Of a DNA stretch of 64,000 bases, positions 52,891 through 64,000 are shown in pieces. A program made the translations under genes and the position numbers. This stretch comes from Anomaloglossus baeobatrachus. Lineage: Eukaryota; Chordata; Amphibia; Anura; Aromobatidae. The stretch lies in NCBI RefSeq assembly GCF_048569485.1, contig NC_134353.1:705404841-705468840 (forward strand). The letters run 5' to 3'. Under the pieces are notes generated by a model. That model worked only from the letters and a program-made list of their open reading frames with translations. It had not been told where the DNA came from and made no database searches. How positions within the stretch are numbered: the stretch's first letter is position 1; each line of letters opens with the position of its first letter.

Positions 52891-53924
52891 CAGCAGTCAG
52901 ACTTTACTTAGTCCATGACCAGAGAGGAGAGGACTCGTTGAAGTTGAGTTTGGTGGGTTCAGCCGGACTTTAGATAAAGCTCAGTTTGGGATGCAGACTT
53001 GACGTGAACCCCAATGGAAGTCACAAATTGGGCAATTTGGGTTTCCGCCCACATGCAGACAAGAAAAAAACAGGTCACTTCCAGGGGCAGATGGGTTGAG
53101 GTTTTTTTTTTGGTTTACACGTCAGATCATGTTGTTACCCCAAGTGAGAGTCGTTCAAACCCTGCAAGTGGTTCACACTGGGCTGAGCACCGAGTGTACC
53201 CGAGCACAGCAATGCTCACACGGTGGTTTGCATACATAAAGCACTCGAATCATTTATTTTTTTTCTAAAGTCTGTGTTTTGTAAGAACACCAAACCTCAG
53301 CTTCACTAATCTCTATCCATGACTTGACAGGCTGCTATATGAATTACGTGAGGGGGACTACTTTATTACGTTATTGGAGAACCCCTTTAAGTAGGTGCCT
53401 CTGTGCTAAGTTGTAGACTGAAAATAGTTTAGCTATATTTTAACTAAGAACTATGGATAAAATGTAACCACTACATGTAAAATGCTTCTCTTGCTGATAA
53501 GAAAATAAAAATTGGCTAACAATACCTACCAACCATCCCAAATCCACCGGCACATTCCTAGATTTAGGAACCTGATTGAAACTGTATCCCAGTCTTCAGG
53601 ATTCAGATACAGTTTAACAAAGTGGTGAAGCAAAGCATGGCGCGTACTTACCAATGTGTGATTGGGTACGGGAGAGGTATCAGCTGTGAGGGCACCGTTG
53701 AAACATTAAAGGGGTATTCCCATCTCCAAAAACCTATGCCAATATGTAGTAGGTGTAATAATAATATTTAGCAAATACCTCCATATTAAAATCTTCTGAT
53801 TCACTATGTCACATACCTCATGTACAGGGCATTGCAGGACCTTGGGTATCCATGGTTACGACCCTTAGCAACTGTCACTATATGCATTCTCTGTACTATC
53901 CCATTCCTGCAATTTACAGACTAA
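52891..53924. other. Intergenic sequence
   Basis: MITE-like ends such as AGAACCCCTTTAA (53379) and AAAGGGGTATTCCC (53709) occur. No gene was recognised. Confidence 0.35.
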
Positions 53925-54114
53925 AGGGTGCTTTACACGCTGCGACATCGCTAGCGATCTCGTTAGTGATGTGACATGCCAGATCGCAGATGCTATCTGC
54001 CGAGATCGCACATGTGACCGGCGCTATAAAACGACCTATGTGCGATCTCGGCATATCGCATCTGTGATCTGGCGTGTCACATCGCTAGCGATGTCGCAGC
54101 GTGTAAAGCACCCT
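53925..54114. mobile_element. Near-perfect foldback MITE (CTTTACACGCTGCGAC family)
   Basis: A 190-bp hairpin. The ends GGGTGCTTTACACGCTGCGA and TCGCAGCGTGTAAAGCACCC are exact inverses. Confidence 0.88.
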
Positions 54115-54115
54115 T

Positions 54116-54580
54116 GAGGTAACTGATCCAGCATCAATCTGTTGGCAAAAAAAAAAAGTTGCGCAAACACAACCTTTGTGTCCATTTTCAAAAAAAAAAA
54201 AAAAAAATAGATTTTTGCAGGATTCGTTTTTGTTTTTTTTTTTTTTTTTTTTAATATGGAAGCCTATTGAAAAACGGATCCGTTAACAGACTGCTATTTA
54301 GCCATCAGTTTTTCTTTCATTTATAAAGAATCCATTTGAAAGCGATCCAGTAATCAGTTAATGGATCGGCTTTCCATACACTCTAATGTGAAAAAAACAA
54401 CAAAAAAACAAAACAAAAAAGGAATTCTGCAAAAATCTATTTTTGCCAAACGGACAAAAAAAAATAAAAAAAAAAGTTATGTTTGCACAATGGATTTTTT
54501 TTGCCAATGGATTGCTGCTGGATCCATTCTAAAGAATGATTACCGGCCGGACATGTGAACATAGCCTTACCCAGAGATTG
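54116..54580. mobile_element. Dispersed repeat, paralogue of 10100-10745
   Basis: GATCC-rich blocks with long A-runs and T-runs in the same order as the other copy. It ends ACATGTGAACATAGCC. Confidence 0.5.
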
Positions 54581-54753
54581 AGATCTATATATTTATTATA
54601 TAAACACACACACTTTTTTTTCTGGAGGGGCAAAATTAAAAGGTGTTGTCCAAGATTAGAAAAACATGGCTACTGTTCCAGAAGGAACGCAGCCATGTAT
54701 CACATTGAAAAGTTTATAGTACATGTATGTTCATCATAGTAACTTTAACAGAT

Positions 54754-54759
54754 TTTATT
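54754..54759 (-). terminator. Likely MRPL40 poly(A) signal
   Basis: TTTATT on plus is AATAAA on minus, 131 bases downstream of the MRPL40 stop codon. Confidence 0.6.
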
Positions 54760-54889
54760 TGTAGAACTAATGTGGACACTTTTACATTAAAATAGGCAGA
54801 AAACTCAAATGTCCAATGTTCCAGTTTTCCACTTAGAAAAGTGTCAAAATTTACAATTAGTAAAGAACAGTCAGACCACACCGGATCCT

Positions 54890-55202
54890 TCATTGCTGGG
54901 TGTACACCTTGGTTATATCATTGTACTTCCCATCAGGCGGATTGTATTTGGAGATTGGGGGAGTATTACATGGTCCAGTATTTTCCATAGGTAACATTCC
55001 TGTATCACAACGGATAGCGGCATTGTAGAGCTCCTCTGACTCCAGGCGCAATTCTTCCAGAGCTTTCCTTTGAGATTCTAAGAGACACGCAATCCCCTTT
55101 TGTTCTTCATCATGTTCTTGCTGCTTACTCCAGGACCATTTTTTAATAAGTAAAGCCCGTCGTTCTTGTTCTTCTTCAGCAAGCTGTGGTAGTTTACGAA
55201 TT
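54890..55202 (-). CDS. MRPL40: MRPL40, last coding exon
   Basis: On the minus strand the exon reads IRKLPQLAEEEQERRALLIK to GKYNDITKVYTQQ and stops with TGA at 54892-54890. It matches the C-terminal half of human mitochondrial ribosomal protein L40 (mL40), notably ERRALL.KKWS..KQQE, ALEEL.LES, TPPI..Y.PP.G.YNDITKVYTQ. The product is part of the large mitoribosomal subunit in the matrix. The acceptor TTTATAG precedes 55202, and the first base completes a codon from the previous exon. Compared with human (YTQVEFKR) the end is a few residues shorter. Upstream exons would lie to the right but were not recognised up to 64000, so the preceding intron is at least 8.8 kb, or the exons escaped me. Confidence 0.93.
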
Positions 55203-55275
55203 CTATAAATAAAAGAAAAATATAGTTTTGGATGATTTCCTCAGTGTACACACAACATTGTTTGTTATAAATGAC

Positions 55276-55846
55276 TTAAAGAAGTGGTTCACCCATATTT
55301 ATTATTTGCTAGATCGATATTATGTTAAGAAACAATGTTTCTCTCAAATACCTTATGTTGGCAATAGTGCCTGTGAGAGATGCTATTGCAGTCCACTCTT
55401 CCCCATCGCTTGACCCCCGTGCTTCATTACCTCGGGGATCCGATGATGTCACGTCAACTTCCTGATCACCTGACATTACTGTGGCTGGCCCCAGTCTTCC
55501 TGAGTCACTGGGCGGTGTTTCACCACTAGTCAAAACCCAGCGTATCTCCTGCTTGCAGTGCTCTACAGTGAAGGGGGGGGGAGCAGGGAGATGCTGGGCT
55601 GTGCTGAGCCATGAAACACCGCCCACAGGCAATCACTCACGGGGACTGGGGCCGGCCGCGGTTTTGTCAGGTCAGCAGGAAGTTGACGTGACATCACCGG
55701 ATCCCAGAGGTCACGGAGCCCGGGAACAGCAGTCCGCAACAGCGTCACTCACAGGCCCTATTGCCAACATAAGTTATTTGAGAGAAACATTGTTTCTCAA
55801 CATAATATCGATCTAGCAACTAATAAATATGGGTGAACCACCCCTT
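55276..55846. mobile_element. Foldback MITE with 8-bp duplication (hAT-like)
   Basis: Inverted arms of over 100 bp (GTGGTTCACCCATATTTATT ... AATAAATATGGGTGAACCAC, with AGAAACAATGTTTCTC) are flanked by TAAATGAC at 55268-55275 and 55847-55854. Confidence 0.8.
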
Positions 55847-56039
55847 TAAATGACAAAATGTATAATTGGTAGAGGAAGGTTGAACTAGATGGACCTAGGT
55901 CTTTTTTCAATGTATGTAAATACTAACTATATAAACTGTTCCATTATCTGTAGCTTTAGTTTATTGAATGTGTTGCATATAATTCATTCTTATCACAGTT
56001 TAAATAAAATCACAATATAAAGAACAGATTACCGTATTT

Positions 56040-58935
56040 AAAATTTTAAATACCGGAAAATCTCTCATCTCTCAAAGGCTTCATTTTAGGACACAGGAAA
56101 CCATGGGGTGTATGCTGCTGCCGCCACTAGGAGAATGACACTAGGCAATAAAAAAAAGTTAGCTCCTTCTCAGCAAGACCAACTGGAGTCAAGGTGATCA
56201 GTTAGTATGAAAGCAGTAGGAGAAGCAACTTAAATAAAATACAAACTAGCCCAACAGAGGTATTTAAAATGGCAGGTGCTGTGTCCCCCAATGGATGCTC
56301 AGACAAAGAGATTTTATGGGGAGTACTCAAAAATCTTAATTTGTTTATCGCTTTATTGGGGGACACAGGAAACCATGGGAAGTCCCAAAGCAGTCCCCAA
56401 GGGTGGTAAGAGTAAGGGGATGCAAATGCAAGATCAGAGGCATACATTTCTGGTCAGAAACCAGCCACTGTAATATGCAAAACCTTTCTGTCCAGGCCCG
56501 AAACCGTCAGGGTAAGGTGAATAATCTGTGGAACCTGGAAAATGATAAACAGGTAACTAGAAGCAGCCTAGAAAGTTGACAATCGAGGCCTGAAAACGAA
56601 TGGTGCAGGAGGCCCCAGACACAGGTGAAAGGAGCAGGAACGACAGATGGCCAATTATGTCCAGACTAACAGAGCATTATGATGACTCTCCAGATCATAA
56701 ACTGCAAATCTGAGCAAGTGAGGAAACTTTCCTAGACATATAGGGGTATTGAGATGCACCCTGACAAGCTACAATATATGTAAGAAAGGTCAGGTGCACG
56801 AGTAGGAGATCGGAACAAGAGAAGAAAGGTGACAAGAAGAGGAAACGAATTCAGAAACACTAAGACCAGATGAAGGTCAGGGAGGAAGGGTGATGACATA
56901 GGGCTGGCAGCTCGGAGACTGGTTCATGGAAGTGATCATCACTGGAAAGAATTTTCTGGGAAACAAGGAAGTATGACTAAGGCTAGGTTCACATTTCCGT
57001 TGTTTTGCATCAGTCACATGCGTTGCTTGACGCTTGTGACTGATGCATTGTACAACGGATGACAAGAATTAGAATTCATTGTCGGACTCCGTTGTAAAAG
57101 AGAGCGATCAGCTGATCGATCACAATAGTCGGCGGGCTTTTGAGAGCGAACAGATCTCGTGGTGGCCGGCTAATGAGAGCGATCAGCTGATCTCCCAGCG
57201 GTCGGCTAATGAGAGCGATCAGCTGGTCTCCCGGCGGCCGGCCAATGAGAGCGATCAGCCAATCGCTCACAACAGCCGGCCACTGGGTGATCAGTCGATC
57301 GCTCACAGCAGCAGGCCGACAGGTGATCAGCTGATCGTTCGACTGCCGAGAAAGTGTGCAGGGGGCGGAGTGGGTGGAGCCGAGCGGGGCCATGGCGCTG
57401 AGGACGTCAGTGCCGGGGACTGCATGGCTGGGGACAGGTGTGTGTGTGTGTGTGTGTGTACACATGCCGAGTGCAGGAGGGGGCGGAGCCGAGCGGGGAA
57501 GTGTCGGGCTCCCTGCACACGTGGTCAGGGTAAATATCGGTTAACTAAGCAAAGCACTTTCCTTGGTTACCCGAATTTTACCTTGGTTACCAGCGTACAC
57601 CGCTTAGCGCTGACTCCTTGCACACGTAGCCAGGGTAAATATCGGGTAACTAAGCAAAGCGCATTGCTTAGTAAACGGATGTGTACCCTGGTTACGTGTG
57701 CAGGGAGCCAGAGAGAGCATGCGCAGCGATATCCTACAGATTGCACTGCTCAAAAAAACGTTATAAGCTGCGTTCCTGCCGCCCGGCGGTCAGTCGTTCC
57801 ATGACTGATCAGTCGGGCGGAGGATGCAACGCAGCATCATCAGTCACAATCCGCCGCTCATACAAGTCTATGGGAACAACAGAATCCGCCAAACGGATTC
57901 CGTTGTTTACCAGAGCCGCGGATTATGACTGATACAAATTGCCGGAAATGTGAACCTAGCCTTAAATTATACAAATAGGGAGCACTGAAGGGTGGCAACA
58001 CCCGACCCGATGCTAGGGATCAACAAGAAGCCACTTAAGATTTACCAAGAGTGTGTACCTCACAGGAAATCTGAAATGAAGAATGGGAAACTAGTTTCCT
58101 TGAAAGCAAGGTAGAAACTTGACCTTAGAAACAAATTAGACTCAAGGACCAACAACAAGATGGCCAAGATGATGAAAAAGAAGATCAGAGAATTTTCTCG
58201 CTGAAATGACAATCAAAGACCTGATCAGAGGAACCAAAGGCATGAGCGCTGTGGTCCACGAGCGAGGTCATGTAACTGAGAAAAGTAAAATTCCGATGGA
58301 GCAAGAAGGATAGATCTGAAAAACAGATATGGGAGTTTGCATGAGGAGTCTGCAAGAAGGAAGACAACCTCCGCGAGAGGACTATCTCCGAGGCCTGAAA
58401 CCTGAGGGACTAGAAGATAACAGGAGAGCATCCTGGAAGTCATCGAATCGAGGTTGGGCGCGTTCTGCTGAAAACTACTATGGACTAAAGCAGTCTGATG
58501 AGAAAGGCCTTCAACAGGAGAGGGGTTTTCTCAAGTAGGAAGTCGCAGGTTCAGAGCTTACTCAGGGCATGTAAACAGTTGAAAAAACACAGGTAGACCT
58601 TGTACAGTCCATGACAAGATACCTCTGCAGAGATCGAATGTAGCAAGGTTCAACCTCTGAGAAAGATGAGAGGCGCAGTTTAAACATAGTAAATGCAGAA
58701 GGAGGCTCGAAGAGAATCCTGGCAATAAGGAGAGGCAAATGAATGGCTCTGAGTTTCAGATGAAGTAAGAGAAGGCATATCAAGCCCACCAGCAATCCTG
58801 AACTGTGTGACACTGAACCAAACTGAGGATGGGGGGGAAGGAGGGCATCTCATCTGAATTTTCGATCTGGAAGGAACTTTAGCGAAGAATGAGAGTAGAA
58901 CATCGCCACCAGGTCAACAATAAGAGACTGGGAAG
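56040..58935 (-). mobile_element. Old DIRS-type relative, copy E (fossil)
   Basis: GGACACAGGAAACCATGGGG with a GGTGTATGCTGCTGCC stem at about 56090, and an ICR-like block at 56275-56400 (TTATCGCTTTATTGGGGGAC followed by AAGTCCCAAAGCAGTCCCCA), parallel the ends and ICR of C and D. The rest is heavily eroded and interrupted by a MITE (56981-57961). It is a third subfamily, the oldest here, and the right edge is uncertain. Confidence 0.55.
56981..57961. mobile_element. Foldback MITE (GGCTAGGTTCACA family), copy 4
   Basis: The ends GGCTAGGTTCACATTTCCG and CCGGAAATGTGAACCTAGC are inverted, with TAA at left (56978-56980) and TTAA at right. The interior holds GAGAGCGATCAGCTGATC repeats (57100-57345), a (GT)n (57438-57458) and the twin-hairpin cassette (57527-57700). 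Confidence 0.82.
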
Positions 58936-58949
58936 AAGACTGATATATA

Positions 58950-59132
58950 GTGTCTTTCAAAAATATTCACCCTTTGGTTTTTACTGATTTTGTTACAAAA
59001 ATATATAAACACAGGTTGTAATGTAAGTCGAATTGTGTGTGATACATCAGCACTAAATAGTGTAAGTTGGGGAAATGAAATGAGAACAAATAGGCAAAAA
59101 TTAAGTTTCTGGGATAAAAAAAGATAAAAAAA
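58950..59132. mobile_element. Tc1/mariner-like terminal fragment
   Basis: ATAGTGTCTTTCAAAAATATTCACCC-type sequence with TTGTTACAAAA resembles the end of a vertebrate Tc1-like element. It is cut off by DIRS D on the right. Confidence 0.5.
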
Positions 59133-59133
59133 A

Positions 59134-59340
59134 GAGAATTTTGTTACTTACCGTAAATTCTTTTTCTTATAGTTCCGACATGGGAGACCCAGACCATGGG
59201 TGTATAGCTTCTGCCTCCGGAGGACACACAAAGTACTACACTAAAAAGTGTAGCTCCTCCCTCCTAGCATATACACCCCCTCGTAGCCAGTCCTAGCCAG
59301 TTTAGTGCAAAAGCTGAAGGAGGACATCCACCCACAAGTA
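59134..59340 (-). repeat. DIRS D 3' inverted terminal repeat
   Basis: Contains GGGTGTATAGCTTCTGCCTC and the tail whose inverse is TTTACGGTAAGTAAC. Confidence 0.83.
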
Positions 59341-59439
59341 GAGATAGAGCAAAACCCGGAACAACCGGAAGCTCTGTCTACAACAACAGCCGGTGAAAAC
59401 ACACGGACCAAGAGAACTGCCAACAGGCAATAGGGAGGG

Positions 59440-59545
59440 TGCTGGGTCTCCCATGTCGGAACTATAAGAAAAAGAATTTACGGTAAGTAACAAAATTCTC
59501 TTTTTCTTCATCGTTCCTTATGGGAGACCCAGACCATGGGACGTT
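59440..59545 (-). repeat. DIRS D internal complementary region
   Basis: Joined inverse tips: GAATTTACGGTAAGTAACAA next to CATCGTTCCTTATGGGAGAC. Confidence 0.85.
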
Positions 59546-59599
59546 CCAAAGCAGTCCATGGGTGGGAATAAACAGAAAAACTGAGAAGTAGGCGAAACC

Positions 59600-60560
59600 T
59601 AACTTCACAAATGGGCGACAGCCGCCTGAAGGATGCGTCTGCCCAAGCTCGCATCTGCCGAAGCATGAGCATGCACTTGGTAGTGCTTCGAAAAGGTATG
59701 CAGACTAGTCCAAGTGGCAGTCTGACAGACCTGCTGAGCCGTAGCCTAGTGCCTGAAAGCCCAAGAGGCACCGATAGCTCTGGTCAAGTGTGCCTTGATC
59801 CCCGGCGGGAGAGGCACTTGAGTACATTGGTAGGTATCGGAAATGGCCGACCTAATCCAACGAGCTAGGTTCGGCTTAGATGCCGAGAGGCCCTTACGCT
59901 GACCAGTGGTCAGCACAAAAAGAGGTGCACCACCTAAGAACAGCGGTGCGAGACACATAGATCCGGAGCGCCCGCACCAGATCCAGAGTATGCAACGCCT
60001 TTTCAAAGCGCTGAACAGGAGCCGGACAAAAGGAAGGCAGAGAAATGTCCCGGTTAAGGTGGAAGCAGCAACCACCTTAGGGAGAAAGTCCGGAGTCGGA
60101 CGGAGAACCACCTTGTCTTGATGAAAGACCAAAAAAATGGGTAACTCCGAAGAGAGTGCAGCCAAAACAGAGACTCTCTTGAGGGAAGTTATGGCCACTA
60201 GAAAGACGAGACAAAGAAACCTCCCTAAGAGGCTCAAAGGGGGGTTTCCGGAAGCCGTGAGGACCGGATTAAGGTCCCAGGGCTCCAAAGGCCGCTGGTA
60301 AGGCGGAATGATGTGAGATGCGCCCTGCATGAAGGAGCGCACCTGAGCCAGCCGGGCGATACGCCGCTGGAACAACACTGACAGAGCCGAGACCTGTCCC
60401 TTGATGGAATTGAGGGATAGTCCTAGCTGCAGACCGGACTGTAGAAGGGACAGGAGGGTCGGCAAGGAAAAAGAGGCCAAAGGATATTTCCGAGCCCGCG
60501 TCATAGTGGAGATGACTTCAGGAGGGATACCAGAAGTCGTCAAGGTCCAGGACTCAAAAG
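59600..60560 (-). pseudogene. DIRS D tyrosine recombinase region
   Basis: TRAIGASWAFRH and flanking blocks match copy C. Fossil. Confidence 0.72.
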
Positions 60561-61049
60561 CCACGCCGTCAATCTGAGAGCCGCAGGATTCTGGCGGAAA
60601 GACTGACCTTGTGAGAGAAGGTCTGGACAGTCCGGGAGATGCCATGGCACCTCTACGGACAGAAGGAGCAGGTCAGGGTACCAAGCTCGCCTGGGTCAGT
60701 CTGGAGCAATGAGAATGACTCGACGGCCCTCCAATCTGATCTTGCGCAGGACTCTGGGCAAGAGCTAGAGGGTGAAACACGTAAGACAGACGAAGCTGGG
60801 CCCAATCTTGAACCAGTGCGTCTGCTGCAAAAGCCTGAGGATCGTGGAGCGAAGATCCACGTCCGGAGAGCCCTACTTGCGGCAGATTGACCGAAACACT
60901 GCCGGATGCAGAGCCCACTCGCCGCTGTCCACGGTTTGACGGCTGAGATAATCTGCCTCCCAGTTTTCCACGTCTGGGATGTGGACTGCGGATATGGTGG
61001 ACTAGGAGTCCTCCGTCCACTGAAGGATGCGTTGAACCTCCAACATTGC

Positions 61050-61330
61050 CAGGCGGCAGAGTGTCCCGCCCTGGTGGTTGATGTAGGCAAACGCTGTCGC
61101 GTTGTCTGACTGGACTCGAATGTGCCTGGCCGCCAACAGATGTTGAAAGGCTAAGAGAGCTAGAAACACAGCTCTGATTTCCAGCACATTGATCCAGAGG
61201 GCTGATTCGGACGGAGTCCAAGTGCCCTGCGCTCCATGGTGGAGATATACTGCTCCCCAGCCGGATAGACTAGCATCCGTGGTGAGGATCACCCGGGACG
61301 GGGCCAGGAAGGAGCGTCCCTGAAGAGAGA
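61050..61330 (-). pseudogene. DIRS D RNase H region
   Basis: TTDASLSGWGAVYLHHGAQG and INVLEIRAVFLALLAF. Confidence 0.78.
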
Positions 61331-61799
61331 GGGGCCGAAGCCACCACTGAAAGGAGCCCCTGGTCTGTGGCGACGCCACCACCCCGTGGAAGGAGGAAGT
61401 CCGCTTGTTCAAACAGCGGAAAATGTCCAGCTGCAGAGGACGCAGATGGAACTTGGCAAGGGAATCGCTTCCATTGACGCCACTATCTGACCCAGCACCT
61501 GCATTAGGTGCCTGATGGAACGACGTCGGTGCCTCAGCAAAGAGCGCACCGCCAGAGGAGGGACTGCTATTTGACTAAGGGCAGCTTCACAAGTGCCGGC
61601 AGAGTCTCGAATTGCGTCCCTGGGTACGTAAGCTTCTGGGTCGGAGTCAGAGTGGACTTGGACAGAATGACAAGCCACCCGAATTTGCTAGAGTGGCGAG
61701 AGTGAGCGAGGCACTCCGCTAACAGTCTGCACTGGATGAAGCCCTAACTAGAAGGTCGTCCAGGACAAAAAGATCACTGCCAACCCCTAGAGGTGCAGG

Positions 61800-62310
61800 A
61801 CCGCAATCACTGCTGCCATGACCTTGAGAATACTCGAGGGGCCGTGGCTAACCCCAAGGGAAGAGCCACGAAATGGAAATGTTCCACTCCGATTGCAAAA
61901 CGTAGCCAACGCTGGTGTGAAACTGCGATTGGCACATGCAGATAGGCATCTCTGATGTCTATGGATGCTAGGGAATCTCCTTGGGTCATTGACTGATCGC
62001 AGAGACTCCATGCGAAAATGCCGCACCTGAACATGGCTTGATGAGAAGCTTGAGATCCAGGTCGGAAGGCACCATCCCTTTCGGGGACTAGGAAGAGATT
62101 TGAGTAGGAATCCCAGAACCGTTCCCAGTCGGGAACCGGTACAATTACTCCATTGGCCTGCAAGAATGCCACGGCCTGTGAGAAGGCGGCGGCCTTGGAG
62201 CAGGGGGGAGTTGACAGAAAAAAATCTGTTTGGCGGGCTGGATAGAATTCTATCCTGTAGCCGTGGGAGATGGTATCCCGCACCCACTGATCGGAGACGT
62301 GTTGAACCAC
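61800..62310 (-). pseudogene. DIRS D reverse transcriptase region
   Basis: DSLASIDIRDAYLHVPI, RWLRFAIGVEHFHFVAL and GLATAPRVF are RT palm motifs. Confidence 0.75.
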
Positions 62311-62399
62311 ACGTCGCCAAAGTGGGAGAGCCTGCCACCGACCAAGGACGTTGCTGGCGCGGCCAGATAGCCTGGAGGAGGCTGACTTAGTGGCAGCAG

Positions 62400-63340
62400 C
62401 TCCTGCGGTCTTCTGAGGACGCGGCTTCGTGCGCCAGTTGGGTTTACGATCCTTGGCTGAGCTAGTGGACGAGGCCGAGGGCTTAGAGGACGACCAGTTG
62501 GAGGAACGAAAGGAACGAAACCTCGACTGGTTCCTGCCCTGGACAGGTTTCCTGGTTTAGGTTTGTGGCATGGAAGTTCTCTTCCTGCCAAAAGCTTCCT
62601 TAATAATTTCATCCAGTTGTTCCCGAATAGTCTGTTCCCAGCAAAAGGGAGCCCAGCAAGGAACTTCTTTAGAAGTATCTGCCTTCCCCTCTCGAAGCCA
62701 CAGGAGCCTGCGGAAAGCGAGGGAATTAGCCGAGGCCACCGCAGTGCGGTGAGAAGTCTCCAGCATGGCAGACATGGCATAGGATGAAAAGACTGAAGCC
62801 TGGAAGTTAAGGCAACCATTTCGGGCATAGAGTCCCTGTGAGGGAATGCATCTCCTCCAGAGAAGCAGCGATGGCTTTGAGAGCCCACACTGCTGCAAAG
62901 GATGGGGAGAACAAGGCCCTTGCCGCCTCATAGACAGACTTGGCCAGGAGGTCAACCTGGCGGACAGTGGAATCCTTAAGTGAGGTGCCATCAGCCACTG
63001 ATACAACTGTCCGGGCTGAGAGTCTAGACACCGGAGGGTCCACCTTTGGTGAATGAGCCCACTCCTTGACCACCTCTGGTGGAAAGGGAAAACGGTCATC
63101 AGAACCACGCTTTGGGAAGCGTCTGTCAGGGCCGACCCTGGGCTTGGTCACAGTGGCCTGAAAACTGGAGTGGTTAAGGAACACACTCCTTGTTCTCTTA
63201 GGCAAGGTAAACTGGTGTTCTTTTGCCAGAGAGGGTTGCTCCTCTGATACTGGCGGATTGAGGTCCAGTACAGAATTAATGTACGCAATCGAAACGCTAA
63301 TATCTGCGTCACCCTCGGACAGATCAATGGGGGACATGGA
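62400..63340 (-). pseudogene. DIRS D gag-like region
   Basis: SPIDLSEGDADIS, PPVSRLSARTVVSVADGTS and FPFPPEVVKEWAHSPKV match copy C closely. Confidence 0.7.
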
Positions 63341-64000
63341 GGTAGCGTCCGAGCCCCCAGTGAAGGGAGCCTCCTCGTCCTGCGAGTCAGCTCGTGAATC
63401 AGAGCCGCGGGACGAGGAAGGAGAGGGGACCCTGCGTCTCCTGTGAGGAGGACGGGGTCTGAAACCAGAAGAAGAATCCTCTGTGGGCCTTGCTGAGCGA
63501 GCCGTAGCAGCAGAGGCGCCCTGAGAAGGGGGCTAATGCATGCTCAGCAGCGTCCGGGACAGCTGTCCCATGGAGAGAAGGATTCTACCCAAGCCGGGGG
63601 TTCAGCCACCGGAGCCGGAGCAACCGGAAAGACCACTGGGGATGAGACTCCAGGCCGAGGCACCACCATGTTAGAGCAGGAATCACAATGTGGTTATGTG
63701 CTCGGTACACGCAGTACGAGCCTACATGCAGTGCATATTGAGTGCAGCCTTGCAGCCTTACTTCTCGTGTGAGACATGCTGCTGAAGTGGGGGCTCTGAG
63801 CCAGAATGTCCCCAGCAGAGTATATAAGCAGGTCCACAACCGGAGGTTGTGGCTTGCCAGACCGTTTGACATTGACTCTGTGCCCTCCAGATCCCACAGC
63901 CCGGACCCCCAGGGAGATGCTGCAGTAAGCGCCGATCGCTGTGCAGACATGGCATAAGAACGCTGAAAAAATGGCGCCGGAGCGAGGAGAGGGGGCGGGG

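Larger units (their letters stand above)
59134..64000 (-). mobile_element. DIRS-type retroelement, copy D, cut by the window end (fossil)
   Basis: Same subfamily as C. From left to right on plus: 3' inverted terminal repeat, ICR, recombinase, RNase H, RT, gag-like region and leader. The 5' tip lies beyond 64000. The tail is identical to its ICR over 57 bases, indicating a young insertion, although the coding part carries several breaks. Confidence 0.88.

Overview
This window is nuclear DNA from a vertebrate, most likely an anuran amphibian with a large, repeat-rich genome. The evidence is spliced genes with GT/AG introns, a conserved vertebrate gene order, several DIRS-type retroelements, Tc1-like transposons, a V-SINE and many foldback MITEs. 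The species call is inference. Less than 2% of the window is host coding sequence.

Host genes: the last five exons of UFD1 (1-8926, + strand), the whole of C22orf39 (33090-38784, + strand, three coding exons) and the last exon of MRPL40 (54890-55202, - strand). This is the order and relative orientation I recall for human 22q11.2 (UFD1, C22orf39, MRPL40). UFD1 is the substrate adaptor of p97/VCP, C22orf39 is a small twin-CX9C protein and MRPL40 is a mitoribosomal protein. They share a neighbourhood, not an operon. MRPL40 exons upstream of the last one were not found to the right.

Layout. 1-9 kb: UFD1 exons, a foldback MITE, and a DIRS-type element (A, 1767-8016) filling the last intron. 9-14 kb: MITEs. 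14.1-17.4 kb: a shortened DIRS copy (B) of the same subfamily. 17.4-26.4 kb: a 47-bp minisatellite, MITEs, a solo LTR, a 36-bp minisatellite, a Tc1-like element nested in one MITE and carrying another, and a V-SINE split by a second solo LTR. 26.6-32.2 kb: three adjacent MITEs of one family, the third carrying a 3.5-kb hAT-like element filled with a 30-bp minisatellite. 33-39 kb: C22orf39, with a MITE, repeat X1, a tiny DIRS-end remnant and a decayed Tc1 in intron 2. 39-43.7 kb: repeat X2 and MITEs. 43.7-52.9 kb: a four-level nest (Tc1, MITE, repeat X3, DIRS C). 53-56 kb: MITEs and MRPL40. 56-64 kb: an old DIRS relative (E), another Tc1 end, and DIRS D running off the window.

No undescribed coding system was found. 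The most informative points are structural. The internal complementary regions of the DIRS copies match each copy's own tips, which supports the family's circular-intermediate model. Foldback MITEs sit at TTA/TAA targets that can be proven because some lie inside recognisable Tc1 elements. A twin-hairpin cassette is shared by otherwise different MITE families. An interspersed repeat of about 1 kb (X) that I cannot assign occurs three times.
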